Source: CAIMWS01 sp964409245 (lineage in GTDB: Bacteria > Verrucomicrobiota > Verrucomicrobiia > Limisphaerales > UBA1319). From it: DNA of 64,000 nucleotides. The notes beneath the pieces are model-generated. The model did not search any database. It was given only the letters and a program-made list of their open reading frames with translations, and was not told the origin of the DNA. The DNA lies in assembly GCA_964409245.1 (NCBI GenBank), contig CAYPCQ010000019.1:1-64000 (forward strand), given 5' to 3'. Positions within the stretch are counted from its first letter, which is position 1. Each line of letters opens with the position of its first letter. This document shows positions 8,915 to 17,170 of this stretch, one piece after another. Position numbers and translations under genes: made by a program.

Positions 8915-9235
8915 CAAGCCGTGCCCAGGCAATAGGAGGGGGCGGTTTTGCGCCAAGCCCCGGCCGTTCACCACTAATCCCGGCCAGATCGGAACTCAAG
9001 GTTCGTTTCGCGGCTGGATCCAGAGACTGCGGTGCCATCGCCTCCAGCCAAACCACCGTGTTAAGCTGGGGATTGCGAGGGCGTTTTGAAAGGGGATCAG
9101 GTAGCTTTTAAATAATTTGTAAATCAGCTGAATCCCCTATAATCCTGAGGCTGTGGAACCAAAATCCAATCCAGTTGCTCCCAGAGTGGCGGCAGCGCAG
9201 GTGCGCTTCCCTCCCACCGGGAATGCGCTGCAAAA
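8915..9235. repeat. Dispersed repeat R1, copy d (long form)
   Basis: The second long copy of R1, aligned with 950-1268. It includes the TTTGTAAATCAGCTGAATCC block at 9115-9134 and the GGAACCAAAATCCAATCCAG block at 9155-9174. The interval 8933-9345 has no gene other than the 5' flank of the GxxExxY gene. Confidence 0.75.
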
Positions 9236-9345
9236 CAAACACTGCGCATGAATGGCCCCAAAACCGGATTGCCACAAAAGAACACAAAGAACACAAGAGA
9301 CTGGATTGGCTGGCCTCCCCTTGTTTTTGTGGCTGGATACCACCC

Positions 9346-9741
9346 ATGCAAACCATCAACGAACTTTGCGACATCGTCCGCCAAACCGCCTGCGATATTC
9401 ACCTTTATCATGGCCGCGGCCACCTGGAGAAGGTCTATGAAAACGCCCTGGCTCACCGCCTGCGCAAGCTGGATTTCGCGGCTGGGCAGCAGCACCCGCT
9501 CAACGTCCATGATGAAGACGGCACTCTCATCGGAGAATACTATGCCGGCCTCCTGGTGGACGGCCGGCTCATCATTGAACTTAAAGCCGTCCGTGACTTC
9601 ACGGACGAACACGCCGCCCAGATCCCCGGTTATCTCAAATCCTCCCGCCTCGAGCACGGCCTGCTGGTCAACTTCGGCAGCCACAAATTCCAGATCAAAA
9701 AGTATATTCTTAACGGCCAAAAGGGCCGGGCAACAAATTGA
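9346..9741 (+). CDS. GxxExxY family protein (PD-(D/E)XK nuclease-like)
   Basis: 131 residues from ATG 9346. The name-giving motif is Gly-His-Leu-Glu-Lys-Val-Tyr-Glu (about residues 25-32). The segment Gly-Glu-Tyr-Tyr-Ala-Gly-Leu-Leu-Val-Asp followed by Ile-Ile-Glu-Leu-Lys-Ala-Val (about 63-82) gives the Asp...Glu-x-Lys core of a PD-(D/E)XK fold. The molecular role of the family is not established. The gene is intact and is bracketed by R3 direct repeats (8834-8914 and 9817-9897), with R1 copy d also inside the bracket, which suggests it moves as a small cassette. Confidence 0.88.
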   Translation: MQTINELCDIVRQTACDIHLYHGRGHLEKVYENALAHRLRKLDFAAGQQHPLNVHDEDGTLIGEYYAGLLVDGRLIIELKAVRDFTDEHAAQIPGYLKSSRLEHGLLVNFGSHKFQIKKYILNGQKGRATN

Positions 9742-9816
9742 AACCTGCACGCCTTTACGCTCGCTCCATTTCAGTTCCGGCTCTGATTCCTGGGAACTGA
9801 AGGAGGAGATTTCATT

Positions 9817-9897
9817 GCCACCAGCGGGCACAAAGCCCGCAAAGTAAGCAGTTATGCGTTCTCCTTCTTTCGTGCGCTTTGTGCCCTTTCGTGGTTG
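9817..9897. repeat. Direct repeat R3, copy b
   Basis: Matches 8834-8914: AAAGCCCGCAAA, GCAGTTATGCGTTC, then CGTGCGCTTTGTGCCCTTTC. The two copies flank the R1d + GxxExxY segment in direct orientation about 983 bp apart. Confidence 0.75.
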
Positions 9898-9957
9898 CCC
9901 CAACTGCCAAGGAACCGCCTTATGCGGCTCACCAGCGGCCCAAGCTCCGGTGCGGCT

Positions 9958-10145
9958 GGATGGCATTTTGAAATGGGGGCTGGGAATAAAACCGGGCCGG
10001 GGCGGTGAGCTTTGAGGTTTGGCGGTTGATGGCGGATTTACTCATGGTGGCCTGGGAAACTAATGCGGAAGCGGCGCAAGTACCATCGGGAAAAACCCGT
10101 CCGGCCGCGCCCTGGGGCGGGGAGCGCGACAACGAGCGGCGCCTG
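9958..10145. repeat. Repeat R2, copy a (pcm-leader-derived)
   Basis: Begins with GGCATTTTGAAATGGGGGCT and continues with a copy of the pcm start region: 10003-10078 can be read as a frame with Arg-Leu-Met-Ala-x-Leu-Leu-Met-Val-Ala-Trp-Glu-Thr-Asn-Ala-Glu-Ala-Ala, nearly the Pcm signal peptide. Compared with copies b and e, the TATATT and ATG region is deleted. After it comes a GTCCGGCC...GCGGGGAGCGCG block also found in copies c and d. The remainder of 9898-10264 holds no gene. Confidence 0.75.
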
Positions 10146-10264
10146 GCGCTGGCGGGGAAGCGGAAGGCGTGGGGAAAGTGATCCGCAGATGACACAGGTT
10201 TTCGCAGATGGCAAGAAGGGGATCCGAATCCCCCTCCCATTGCCAAATCCGGGGCTAAACTTGA

Positions 10265-10291
10265 CTTTATATTCCTCGTCTGAATATAAAG
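10265..10291. promoter_or_regulatory. Perfect 10-bp inverted repeat just before the DUF4143 ATPase gene (candidate operator)
   Basis: CTTTATATTC at 10265-10274 and GAATATAAAG at 10282-10291 are exact inverse complements separated by 7 bases. The right arm ends 6 bases before the ATG at 10298. The arms contain -10-like TATATT/TATAAA sequences and the left arm is preceded by TTGA. Position and symmetry suit a dimeric repressor site or a hairpin that blocks the start. No regulator gene adjoins it, so self-binding by the product is possible but unproven. Confidence 0.55.
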
Positions 10292-10297
10292 GGCTGT

Positions 10298-11542
10298 ATG
10301 TTTGACCGTTGGTATGCAGGGATTTTGCGCGAGAAGCTGGGGCGGCCGTATGTGCACCTGATCTTCGGGGCGCGGCAGACGGGCAAGTCCACCTTGTTGC
10401 GGTCCTTGCTGCCGCCGGAGACGCTGGTGATGGATCTGGCCGACCCGCGGGAACGGACGCGGCATCTGGCCGACGCCGGGGCTTTTGCCCAGGACTGCCG
10501 CGCGCTGCCCGCGGCCAGGAAGGGGCAGTTCGTATTTGTGGACGAAGCGCAATCCGTGCCGTCGATTTTCGACGCGGTGCAGCATCTGTATGACGGGGAC
10601 AAGAGCCGGTGGCGGTTCGTGCTGTGCGGCAGCTCGGCGCGAAAGCTCCGGCGCATGGGGGCGAACCTCCTGCCGGGCCGCAGTTTTTATCACCGGATGT
10701 TGCCGCTGACGATGGTGGAGCACCCGGCGGAGCAACCGCCGTTGGCGCACGCGGGGTCGCCGCTGCCGTTTGCCTGGAAAAAAGGCGGGCAGCACGAGAA
10801 TCCATTCCCGGCCTCGGATTTGTTGACGCGGCTGACCTTCGGGGAGTTGCCGGGCGTGGTGGCCGCGCCGAAAGCCGACCGGGCGGAACTGCTGCGGTCG
10901 TTCGCCTTCGTGCACCTGGAGGAGGAGGTCCGGCGCGAGGCACTGGTGAAGGATTGGGGCGCGTTCGTGCGCTTCATGCACCTGGCGGCGGCGGAGTCGG
11001 GACAGATTGTGAACTTCGCCGCGATCTCCAAGGAGAGCGGCGTGTCGCAGCCGACGGTGAAGAGCCACTACCAGCTGCTGGAGGACATGTTCGTGGGTTT
11101 TCGCGTGGAAGCCTTTTCCCGCAGCCCGCGCAAGGCCCTGCTCTCGACGCCGAAATTCCTGTTCTTCGACCTGGGTGTCCGGCACGCCGCCGCCGGGTTG
11201 ACGGCGGCGCCCGATGTGGTGAAGACCAATCCGGGGCCGTTCTTCGAGCAGTGGACCGGCATCGAGTTATGGAAGCGGCTGCAATACCTCGGCGAGGGGA
11301 AGCTGTATCACCTGCGGACCAAGGATGGAGCGGAAGTGGATTTCATCATCGAACGAGGCGGCACGCTGACACCCATCGAGGTGAAGTGGAGCGAGAAGCC
11401 AAGCCTGCAGGATGCGCGGCATCTGCTGACCTTCATGGCGGAGCACCCGAACCAGGCCAAACAGGCATACCTCGTGTGCCGCTGTCCGCGCCCGATGCAA
11501 CTGCACGAGAAGGTCACGGCGCTGCCGTGGTTCTGCCTGTGA
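10298..11542 (+). CDS. DUF4143/AAA_14 ATP-binding protein with C-terminal nuclease-like domain
   Basis: 414 residues from ATG 10298. Walker A is Gly-Ala-Arg-Gln-Thr-Gly-Lys-Ser-Thr (about residues 24-32). Walker B is Phe-Val-Phe-Val-Asp-Glu-Ala-Gln (about 77-84). A winged-helix-like stretch (Lys-Glu-Ser-Gly-Val-Ser-Gln-Pro-Thr-Val, about 247-256) precedes the DUF4143 part. That part ends with Glu-Val-Asp-Phe-Ile-Ile-Glu-Arg and Pro-Ile-Glu-Val-Lys-Trp (about 346-368), a Asp...Glu-x-Lys PD-(D/E)XK pattern. This family is common and often linked to mobile or defence regions; its biological task is not known. Flanked by R2 copies a and b. Confidence 0.87.
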   Translation: MFDRWYAGILREKLGRPYVHLIFGARQTGKSTLLRSLLPPETLVMDLADPRERTRHLADAGAFAQDCRALPAARKGQFVFVDEAQSVPSIFDAVQHLYDGDKSRWRFVLCGSSARKLRRMGANLLPGRSFYHRMLPLTMVEHPAEQPPLAHAGSPLPFAWKKGGQHENPFPASDLLTRLTFGELPGVVAAPKADRAELLRSFAFVHLEEEVRREALVKDWGAFVRFMHLAAAESGQIVNFAAISKESGVSQPTVKSHYQLLEDMFVGFRVEAFSRSPRKALLSTPKFLFFDLGVRHAAAGLTAAPDVVKTNPGPFFEQWTGIELWKRLQYLGEGKLYHLRTKDGAEVDFIIERGGTLTPIEVKWSEKPSLQDARHLLTFMAEHPNQAKQAYLVCRCPRPMQLHEKVTALPWFCL

Positions 11543-11642
11543 CCTCTTTTGCGCAGATGGCGTTGATGAACACAGATTTCACTTCCACCGCAAAGAGCAG
11601 CGAGAGGCCTTTTTGCGGCCAACCCATCTGTGCGAAAGTGTG

Positions 11643-11946
11643 GAGACTGCGGATGGACTGCCATGCCCGTTCCCGGCGGCCTCAACACCAGCGAAAACAG
11701 GCTCTGCTGCACCAGCGCCCGCGAGGCGCTGCTGAAGGCGATAGGGGAGTGAATATCCCATTTTGAAATGGGGGCTGGGAATAAAACCGGGCCGGGGCGG
11801 GCTTGTTTTTCCCCGAGCATGGCTGGGCAGGGGAGTAATGGCCGGGCAGGTGAGTATATTGTGCGATGAGCCTGCAAGGTTTGCGGTTGATGGCGGTTTT
11901 ACTGATGGTGGCCTGGGAAACTAATGCGGAAGCGGCGCACAGGGGG
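11643..11946. repeat. Repeat R2, copy b (nearly complete duplicate of the pcm promoter and signal-peptide region)
   Basis: Aligned with 17849-18118 over about 270 bp: CTGCGGATGGACTGCCATGC, the CACCAGCGCCCG block, a CCCATTT-TG-AAATGGG palindrome (11759-11774), GCATGGCTGGGCAGGGG, TATATTGTGCG and then an ATG at 11866. From that ATG 24 codons match the Pcm signal peptide with one clear change (Trp-Glu-Thr instead of Trp-Asp-Thr), after which the sequence diverges and reaches a stop. It is a promoter plus signal-peptide fragment without the enzyme. 11947-12072 holds nothing recognisable. Confidence 0.85.
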
Positions 11947-12072
11947 GATTCCCAGCACCCATGCGATCCCAAGAACCAGGATTGATGACGGACTTCGGCT
12001 GGGCTGGGAATTGGCTCACGGAAAACCCGTCCGCCGCATCCGATCCCGCTTGAGGGTTGCTTCCACCAACTC

Positions 12073-12518
12073 TCAATCCAAGCGCACATTGGCCTGCTTC
12101 AATTTCAGAAAAGCCTCCGGCAGTTGCAACCAGTTTCGCCCGGGGGCCAACTCCAGGACGCCAATGGTTCCCGTAACCATCAAGCCACGCTTTCTGGCGG
12201 CCAGGCGCCCCGCCCGGTCATCCATTAAAACCGCTGCGGCTTGGATTTCCTCGGCGAGGCAAATAGCTTCCAATTCTCCCTGGTCGATCCGGAGCAACCG
12301 ATCCAGGCTTTTGGGTGCCTGGATGCGAACCCATCGCGGAAGAGAGGCGGCCCAGGTCTGAACCGCAGGCGGAGCGGACGGCTGCGAAAGCTCTTGGAAT
12401 ACAGTCGGCGGGATTACCACCTCATTGAAAAGCTGGGGAAGCACCTCCGAAGCACCTCCAGGGAGCCGCAGAGGATCAGATAATGCAGGGGACTGGTATC
12501 TGAGGCAACGACACTCAC
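12073..12518 (-). pseudogene. PIN-domain toxin (DUF3368/VapC-like), frameshifted by an 11-bp tandem duplication
   Basis: The true start is the GTG with first base 12518, overlapping the antitoxin stop as GTGA. The first codons read Val-Ser-Val-Val-Ala-Ser-Asp-Thr-Ser-Pro-Leu-His-Tyr-Leu, the PIN start with its first catalytic Asp. At 12438-12459 the 11-mer GAAGCACCTCC (+ strand) stands twice in tandem. Removing one copy joins Gly-Ser-Leu-Glu-Val-Leu to Pro-Gln-Leu-Phe-Asn-Glu-Val in one frame. The rest is a good DUF3368 protein with Asp-Gln-Gly-Glu-Leu-Glu-Ala (about 12278-12298) and Leu-Met-Asp-Asp-Arg-Ala-Gly-Arg. The toxin would be a site-specific RNase if intact; as it stands it is truncated after about 30 codons. 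Confidence 0.88.
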
Positions 12519-12781
12519 GGGTGACTCAATATTTTTGCCAGAGCCGCCCGGTCAGCCTCCAAGTCGGCCAGGCTATAATTCAACGGCACTTGGTGGTCCT
12601 TGAGGAACGATTCGGCAGCCCAGTAATCCAGGCCCAGCATCTCCGCCACTTGGCGGTGGGAGAGCTGCCCCTCACGGTAACCTTCGATCGCGGCGTGCTC
12701 CAGCAACCGCCGGCCGGCCTCGCTGGCCGTCTCACCGAACGAGCGCGCAATACTTTCGGGTAACTGGACTGTGACTTCCAT
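12515..12781 (-). CDS. UPF0175 family antitoxin
   Basis: 88 residues from an ATG with first base 12781 (MEVTVQLPESIARSFGE). UPF0175 hallmarks are the Leu-Glu-His-Ala-Ala-Ile-Glu-Gly-Tyr-Arg-Glu-Gly-Gln-Leu-Ser segment (about residues 28-42) and the helix-turn-helix-like Gln-Val-Ala-Glu-Met-Leu-Gly-Leu-Asp (about 45-53). The preceding sequence GAAAGGATCAACTG gives a reasonable ribosome binding site. These proteins pair with DUF3368 PIN toxins and probably bind their own promoter. The gene is intact although its toxin is broken. The frame is open further upstream but the extra part is repeat R2 sequence, so the short start is preferred. Confidence 0.88.
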   Translation of the reverse strand: MEVTVQLPESIARSFGETASEAGRRLLEHAAIEGYREGQLSHRQVAEMLGLDYWAAESFLKDHQVPLNYSLADLEADRAALAKILSHP

Positions 12782-12997
12782 CAGTTGATCCTTTCCATGA
12801 CATCTTATTTTACTTTCCAGGGAGACCTTGTGCCACCCATTATTTGGCACGCGGCGCCTGGCCAGCCATGATGCGGACCGGGAGGGGGCCGGCAACCTCC
12901 AAGCATCCGGCAACGTCATGGTTTTCCAGCTCAGGGGCGAGGTGGCTCCCGAAGGCCGGTTCAAGTTCAGGTTCCAAGCGGAGTGATTCCCCATGTG

Positions 12998-13092
12998 GCT
13001 TGATGCCATTTTGAAATGGGCTTGGAATAACGCCTGGCCGGGGCGGGGAGCGTGGTAACGGCCAGCATTTGGCGCTGGCTGAGAAATGACAG
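12998..13092. repeat. Repeat R2, copy c (short form)
   Basis: GCCATTTTGAAATGGGCTTGGAATAACGCC is followed by GCGGGGAGCG and the CCAGCATTTGGCGCTGGCTG block, an inverted repeat (CCAGC...GCTGG) shared with copy d at 15777-15800. The signal-peptide part is absent. It ends about 30 bp before the start of the first Septu-like ATPase. The rest of 12782-13122 shows no gene. Confidence 0.7.
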
Positions 13093-13122
13093 GCCAGGCA
13101 TAAATAGAGCACAATTAGAGTA

Positions 13123-14484
13123 ATGCATGAGCTGGCGATGAATAGGACTCTGCGAATAGATCAGTTGACCTTGAAGAATTACCGTTGTTTCCAGGAGATC
13201 ACGGTGAACTTGCATGAGCGTGTTACAGTATTAGTCGCTCCCAATGGCGGGGGCAAGACGGCCATTTTGGATGCTGTAGCCACCGCCTTGGGGTCTTTTG
13301 TCGCCGCCTTCGGCGAGGGCAAGGACAGGCCGTTTTACAAAGAAGATGCCTGGCTGAAAATGAGACCGGGCAGCGCAATGCGGGAGATGGAGCCACAGTG
13401 GCCCGTCGCGCTATTCGCCATGGGTTGCCTTAACGACAATCCGAACGTAAAATGGGACCGGGCGCTGGTCCGGCCTAAATCGCATACAACCCATAAAGGA
13501 GCACGCCGTTTAAGGTTGCTGGGGCAAGGGTTGGAAATGAACATTCAATCGGCTGGGCAGCCGGTGCTTTTGCCGGTCCTGGCCTATTATGGCACCGGAC
13601 GGTTGTGGGGAGCCAGACGGCTTACCAGCCAAGGCAAAAAGCAATCTACATCACGGACGGGAGGATATGCCGATTGCTTGAATCCCTCCACTAATTATCG
13701 GGCATTCGAGGCATGGCTCGCCCGGATGCACCAAATCACCATTGACGAAAAGGAGAAGGAGAATGCCCGCCAGGAAGCCAAAACCAGGTTGGAGGCTGTG
13801 CGCGGCGCCTTGGAAATTTGCCTGGGCCTGACCGGCTGGAGTAATTTGCGTTACAGCCATGCAGCGGGTGGCGCGATTGCCTCGCATGCCGTTCATGGCG
13901 ACCTGCCAGTGTCGTCCTTGAGCGATGGCATTCGCAACATGATCGCTTTGGTTGGCGATATTGCCTGCCGCATGGTTCGCTTGAATCCACACGAGGGCGT
14001 TGCGGCAGCCCAAAACACGCCGGGAATTGTCTTAATTGATGAAGTGGATATGCATCTGCATCCCGAGTGGCAGCAGGTGGTGGTAAAAAGCCTTTGTGAT
14101 GCATTTCCTTTGGTTCAATTCTTAATCACGACCCATAGTCCTCAGGTGCTAACAACGGTAAAAAGCGAGAATATCAGGATTCTTAAGGTCTATGACGGTC
14201 AAGGCACAGCTTCCCAGCCATTGCAGAACCCTTATGCAAGGGAGGCCCGGGTGGCCTTGGAAGACATTATGGATGTTCCATCCCGGCCTCCCGTGGACAT
14301 GGCAAAGCAGCTTGTTGAATACCATCAACTGATTGAGCACGGCGAGATTGATTCGGAAAGGGCTGGGAAACTGCGCCGGGAGTTGGGCCAGCATTTCGGG
14401 CAGGCTTCAGAGGAAATGCAGCTGGCCGATCTGGTGGTGGCCCGTTGGAAAGCCACACGGAAGGCGCAAGGAGGCAATGCATGA
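13123..14484 (+). CDS. AAA family ATPase, Septu PtuA-like (module 1)
   Basis: 453 residues from ATG 13123; ATG 13138 (MNRTLRIDQLTLKNYRCF) is an equally good start. It is an SMC/ABC-type ATPase. Walker A is Ala-Pro-Asn-Gly-Gly-Gly-Lys-Thr (about residues 38-45). The ABC signature-like part is Ser-Ser-Leu-Ser-Asp-Gly-Ile-Arg (about 265-272). Walker B is Ile-Val-Leu-Ile-Asp-Glu-Val-Asp-Met-His-Leu-His-Pro (about 301-313), and the switch His is in Thr-Thr-His-Ser-Pro-Gln. The stop overlaps the start of an HNH nuclease gene (ATGA), the arrangement of Septu (PtuA + PtuB) anti-phage systems. The ATPase is intact, its partner is frameshifted. Confidence 0.85.
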   Translation: MHELAMNRTLRIDQLTLKNYRCFQEITVNLHERVTVLVAPNGGGKTAILDAVATALGSFVAAFGEGKDRPFYKEDAWLKMRPGSAMREMEPQWPVALFAMGCLNDNPNVKWDRALVRPKSHTTHKGARRLRLLGQGLEMNIQSAGQPVLLPVLAYYGTGRLWGARRLTSQGKKQSTSRTGGYADCLNPSTNYRAFEAWLARMHQITIDEKEKENARQEAKTRLEAVRGALEICLGLTGWSNLRYSHAAGGAIASHAVHGDLPVSSLSDGIRNMIALVGDIACRMVRLNPHEGVAAAQNTPGIVLIDEVDMHLHPEWQQVVVKSLCDAFPLVQFLITTHSPQVLTTVKSENIRILKVYDGQGTASQPLQNPYAREARVALEDIMDVPSRPPVDMAKQLVEYHQLIEHGEIDSERAGKLRRELGQHFGQASEEMQLADLVVARWKATRKAQGGNA

Positions 14485-15151
14485 TGGCCGTTAAACATCC
14501 TAAAACCGTCCCTCCGCAGCTGGCCAGCGAGCAGCGAGCCAATCCCAATCCTCCCGATCCGTCAGCGGCTTGGGATGCCTTGGCCGGAAAGAAGAGATTA
14601 CGAGCGCTCTAAAACCGGCACAGAACGAGCTTTGCCCGTATTGCGAGGAGTGTCTCGCGACCTGGGGTTGTCATATTGACCACATCGTTCCCAAGTCCAT
14701 CGACCCGGCCGGCACTTTCAAATTTGAAAATCTGGTGTTGTGCTGCATTGAAAGCAGTCATCTGGCCGCCATAACCGAGGGGACCAGTTGCGGGCATTTC
14801 CGCCAATCCGCTTATGATCCGGAGTTATTTATCAAGCCTGTGGAAGCGGATGGTGTGGATTGTTTTTCCTGCGATATTCTCACTGGCAAACTTCGTCCCA
14901 TACCTGGCCTTCCAAACCAAAAGCTGGCCGGAGCAGACTACATGATCAGGACGCTGAACCTAAACTGCTTCCGGCTTAATCGCCGCCGGCGTGATTGGAT
15001 CGCTGCCATACTGAAGCAGGTGGAAGCAATGGGCGCACAAACGGATGCCGTAAGATGGTCCCTTCAGGATTGCTTTTCTGCTGGCAAACCGTTCGTGGTC
15101 AAGTCCTGGTTTAAATTTGTCACTTTTTTCTCGGTGTTTCCCTGTCGGTAA
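14481..15151 (+). pseudogene. HNH nuclease, PtuB-like/TIGR02646-like (module 1), frameshifted
   Basis: Translation from ATG 14481 reads MMAVKHPKTVPPQLASEQ and reaches Trp-Asp-Ala-Leu-Ala-Gly-Lys, then a stop at 14610. The rest of the protein is in another frame entered near the AAGAAGAG run (14589-14596), where one base seems lost. That frame carries Cys-Pro-Tyr-Cys-Glu, His-Ile-Asp-His-Ile-Val-Pro-Lys-Ser and Thr-Leu-Asn-Leu-Asn-Cys-Phe-Arg-Leu-Asn, typical of HNH proteins beside PtuA. The last 15 codons before the stop at 15149-15151 no longer look like the family. The nuclease is therefore probably inactive unless a frameshift event rescues it. Confidence 0.8.
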
Positions 15152-15194
15152 ACTGGGATAAAAGAACATCCTGGCTGGCCTCCCTCCAACGCTC

Positions 15195-15291
15195 GGGAGG
15201 TGAGCCTTGCCCCTTCGGGGGAACGGAGGTTGAGGCACGTAGTGCCTCAGCCGTAGTGGACCCGAAGGGGCAAGGAGGCGCGAAGCCTCCC
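15195..15291. repeat. Nested inverted repeats (cruciform/REP-like structured element)
   Basis: CCTTGCCCCTTCGGG at 15205-15219 is the exact inverse complement of 15261-15275. Inside it, TGAGGCAC (15231-15238) and GTGCCTCA (15242-15249) form a second perfect stem with a 3-base loop, bordered by ACGG/CCGT. Directly after, GGAGGC (15274-15279) and GCCTCC (15285-15290) form a third hairpin, and GGGAGG at 15195-15200 can pair with CCTCCC at 15286-15291 instead. The element lies 44 bases past the module 1 HNH stop. It could end transcription, encode a small RNA or be a REP-type mobile repeat. Confidence 0.8.
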
Positions 15292-15877
15292 CGGTCAGGG
15301 AGTATTTTGGAAACCCATAAATGACCGTTCCCGGCGCCATCATCCGATCGCCCAGCCGGGCCGGTGAATACAACCGGGACGGCCAGGATGCGTCGGCGGT
15401 GATCCTGAGGCCGGACAAGGAGCGCCAGAGGGAACCAGTCCTGCGCGTGCGGTTGCCGCACCTGCCCACCCTGGGGCCGCATGCCGCCTGCTGCAAGACC
15501 GGGCCAGCGATCTGGTTGCGGTGTATGATTTCCCAAAATGGTTCAACCGTCCCGGCTGCCGCTTCAGAACAGAGCAAGCTGGAGGCTTGGCCCGCTTTTC
15601 AGGACTGAGCAGACAAGCAGCTGGGCGCAGTGGATTACGCCGGACCGAACTTGGATGGCTGGTTCCCCATCGGCTGGCATCCCCGCTTAAACGCCGGCGT
15701 GAGCCAGAACTTCAAGCGGAGCAAAGACCATCGGAGAAATCCGTCCGGCTGGCCCGGGGGCGGGGAGCGCGCTAACGACCAGCATTTGGCGCTGGCTGAG
15801 AAAAGGAAAGGCGGGGGTGATCAGAGGATGACACGTGTTGACACAGAACAGCGAAAACCGTATTTGGAGTTTCCAAT
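15292..15877. other. Gap before the second Septu-like module, with R2 copy d at about 15725-15806
   Basis: No frame here has recognisable motifs. From about 15738 the sequence GAGAAATCCGTCCGGCTGG, GCGGGGAGCGCG and CCAGCATTTGGCGCTGGCTG matches R2 copies a and c. A GGAG at 15864-15867, 10 bases before the ATG at 15878, can serve as ribosome binding site for the ATPase that follows. Confidence 0.6.
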
Positions 15878-17170
15878 ATGCTACGGAATCTGAAGACAAG
15901 CAATATCGGCCCTGCGCCTGAGATGTCGCTTGAGTTTGGGAGACGACTCAACTTGCTGACGGGCGACAATGGGCTGGGTAAGAGTTTTATCCTGGATATC
16001 GCTTGGTGGGCATTGACTCGGAAGTGGCCTGCGGAGGTGAATGCCAGGCTGACCTCGGGAAAAAAAGCCCTGCCGTCGGGCGAAGGCCCAGCCAGCATCA
16101 ATTTCTCGTTTGCTGGAAAGGCCAGGGAAGAAAACTACGAAAGCCATTTTGACCGGAAAGAGCAAGCCTGGACGGGGCGCTCCGGGCGCCCCAGCAATCC
16201 CGGGTTGGTTTTGTATGCCCAGGTTGATGGCAGCTTTGCCGTATGGGATCCGGCCCGGAATTATTGGCGGAAGAGGGGGGGCATTGATGTGCAAGACCGT
16301 CCTTCGTCCTATGTGTTCAGCCCCCAGGAAGTGTGGGATGACCTCCTCGGCGAAGATGGCAAACCCCTCTGTAATGGGCTGGTGCGTGATTGGGCGGGCT
16401 GGCAGAAGGAAAATGGCGAAGCGTTTCAGAATCTCCGGTCGGTCGTGGCGGCTTTATCGCCCTCCCAGGCTGAAAAAATAATTCCAGGAAGACTGACGCG
16501 AATCAGTTTGGATGATCCCCGCGATATTCCGACCTTGAGAATGCCGTATGGGCAAGAGGTGCCGGTCCTGCATGCCTCTGCCGGGATGAAGCGGATTATC
16601 GCTTTGGCCTATTTGTTGGTCTGGGCCTGGGAAGAGCACAAAAATGCCAGCAAGTTGCTGGATCAAGGCACGGCCAACCAGATCATTTTTCTGATCGATG
16701 AAATCGAATCCCACCTGCACCCGCGATGGCAAAGACGCATTCTGGGCGCGTTGGTGGAGGTGATGAATTCTTTAACCCAAAAAGCTGAAGTCCAGATCAT
16801 TGTGGCGACTCATTCGCCCTTGATACTGGCTTCGGTGGAGCCCATTTTTGATCCCCGGAGAGACACTTGGTTCGACTTGGATTACGAAGGCATGGCGCAC
16901 GCCCAAAGGGTGGTATTAACCCGCCGTGATTTTGAAATGCATGGCGATGTTTCCAATTGGCTGACGAGTCAGGCGTTCGGCCTGGCAAGCGCCCGTTCAC
17001 TTGAATCGGAAAAATTGCTCGAGGAAGCCGCGGCATTGCTTGCGAAAACGGAAGTGACTTCCGGGGAAATCAAGGCCATGCGCGAAAAACTGGCCATGGC
17101 TCTGAATCCAAAGGATTCCTTTTTGTTCCGGTGGCGTGCGATCTGCGAGAAGAAGGGTTTTCGGCCATGA
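15878..17170 (+). CDS. AAA family ATPase, Septu PtuA-like (module 2)
   Basis: 430 residues from ATG 15878 with a GGAG ten bases upstream. Walker A is Gly-Asp-Asn-Gly-Leu-Gly-Lys-Ser (about residues 29-36). Walker B is Ile-Phe-Leu-Ile-Asp-Glu-Ile-Glu-Ser-His-Leu-His-Pro (about 270-282). The switch is Ala-Thr-His-Ser-Pro-Leu (about 307-312). The C-terminal 70 residues are Glu/Lys-rich helices. It belongs to the same broad ATPase class as module 1 but the two share only the motifs, so they are separate acquisitions, not a recent duplication. The end overlaps the start of a second HNH gene by 4 bases (ATGA), again the PtuA-PtuB order. Confidence 0.85.
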   Translation: MLRNLKTSNIGPAPEMSLEFGRRLNLLTGDNGLGKSFILDIAWWALTRKWPAEVNARLTSGKKALPSGEGPASINFSFAGKAREENYESHFDRKEQAWTGRSGRPSNPGLVLYAQVDGSFAVWDPARNYWRKRGGIDVQDRPSSYVFSPQEVWDDLLGEDGKPLCNGLVRDWAGWQKENGEAFQNLRSVVAALSPSQAEKIIPGRLTRISLDDPRDIPTLRMPYGQEVPVLHASAGMKRIIALAYLLVWAWEEHKNASKLLDQGTANQIIFLIDEIESHLHPRWQRRILGALVEVMNSLTQKAEVQIIVATHSPLILASVEPIFDPRRDTWFDLDYEGMAHAQRVVLTRRDFEMHGDVSNWLTSQAFGLASARSLESEKLLEEAAALLAKTEVTSGEIKAMREKLAMALNPKDSFLFRWRAICEKKGFRP

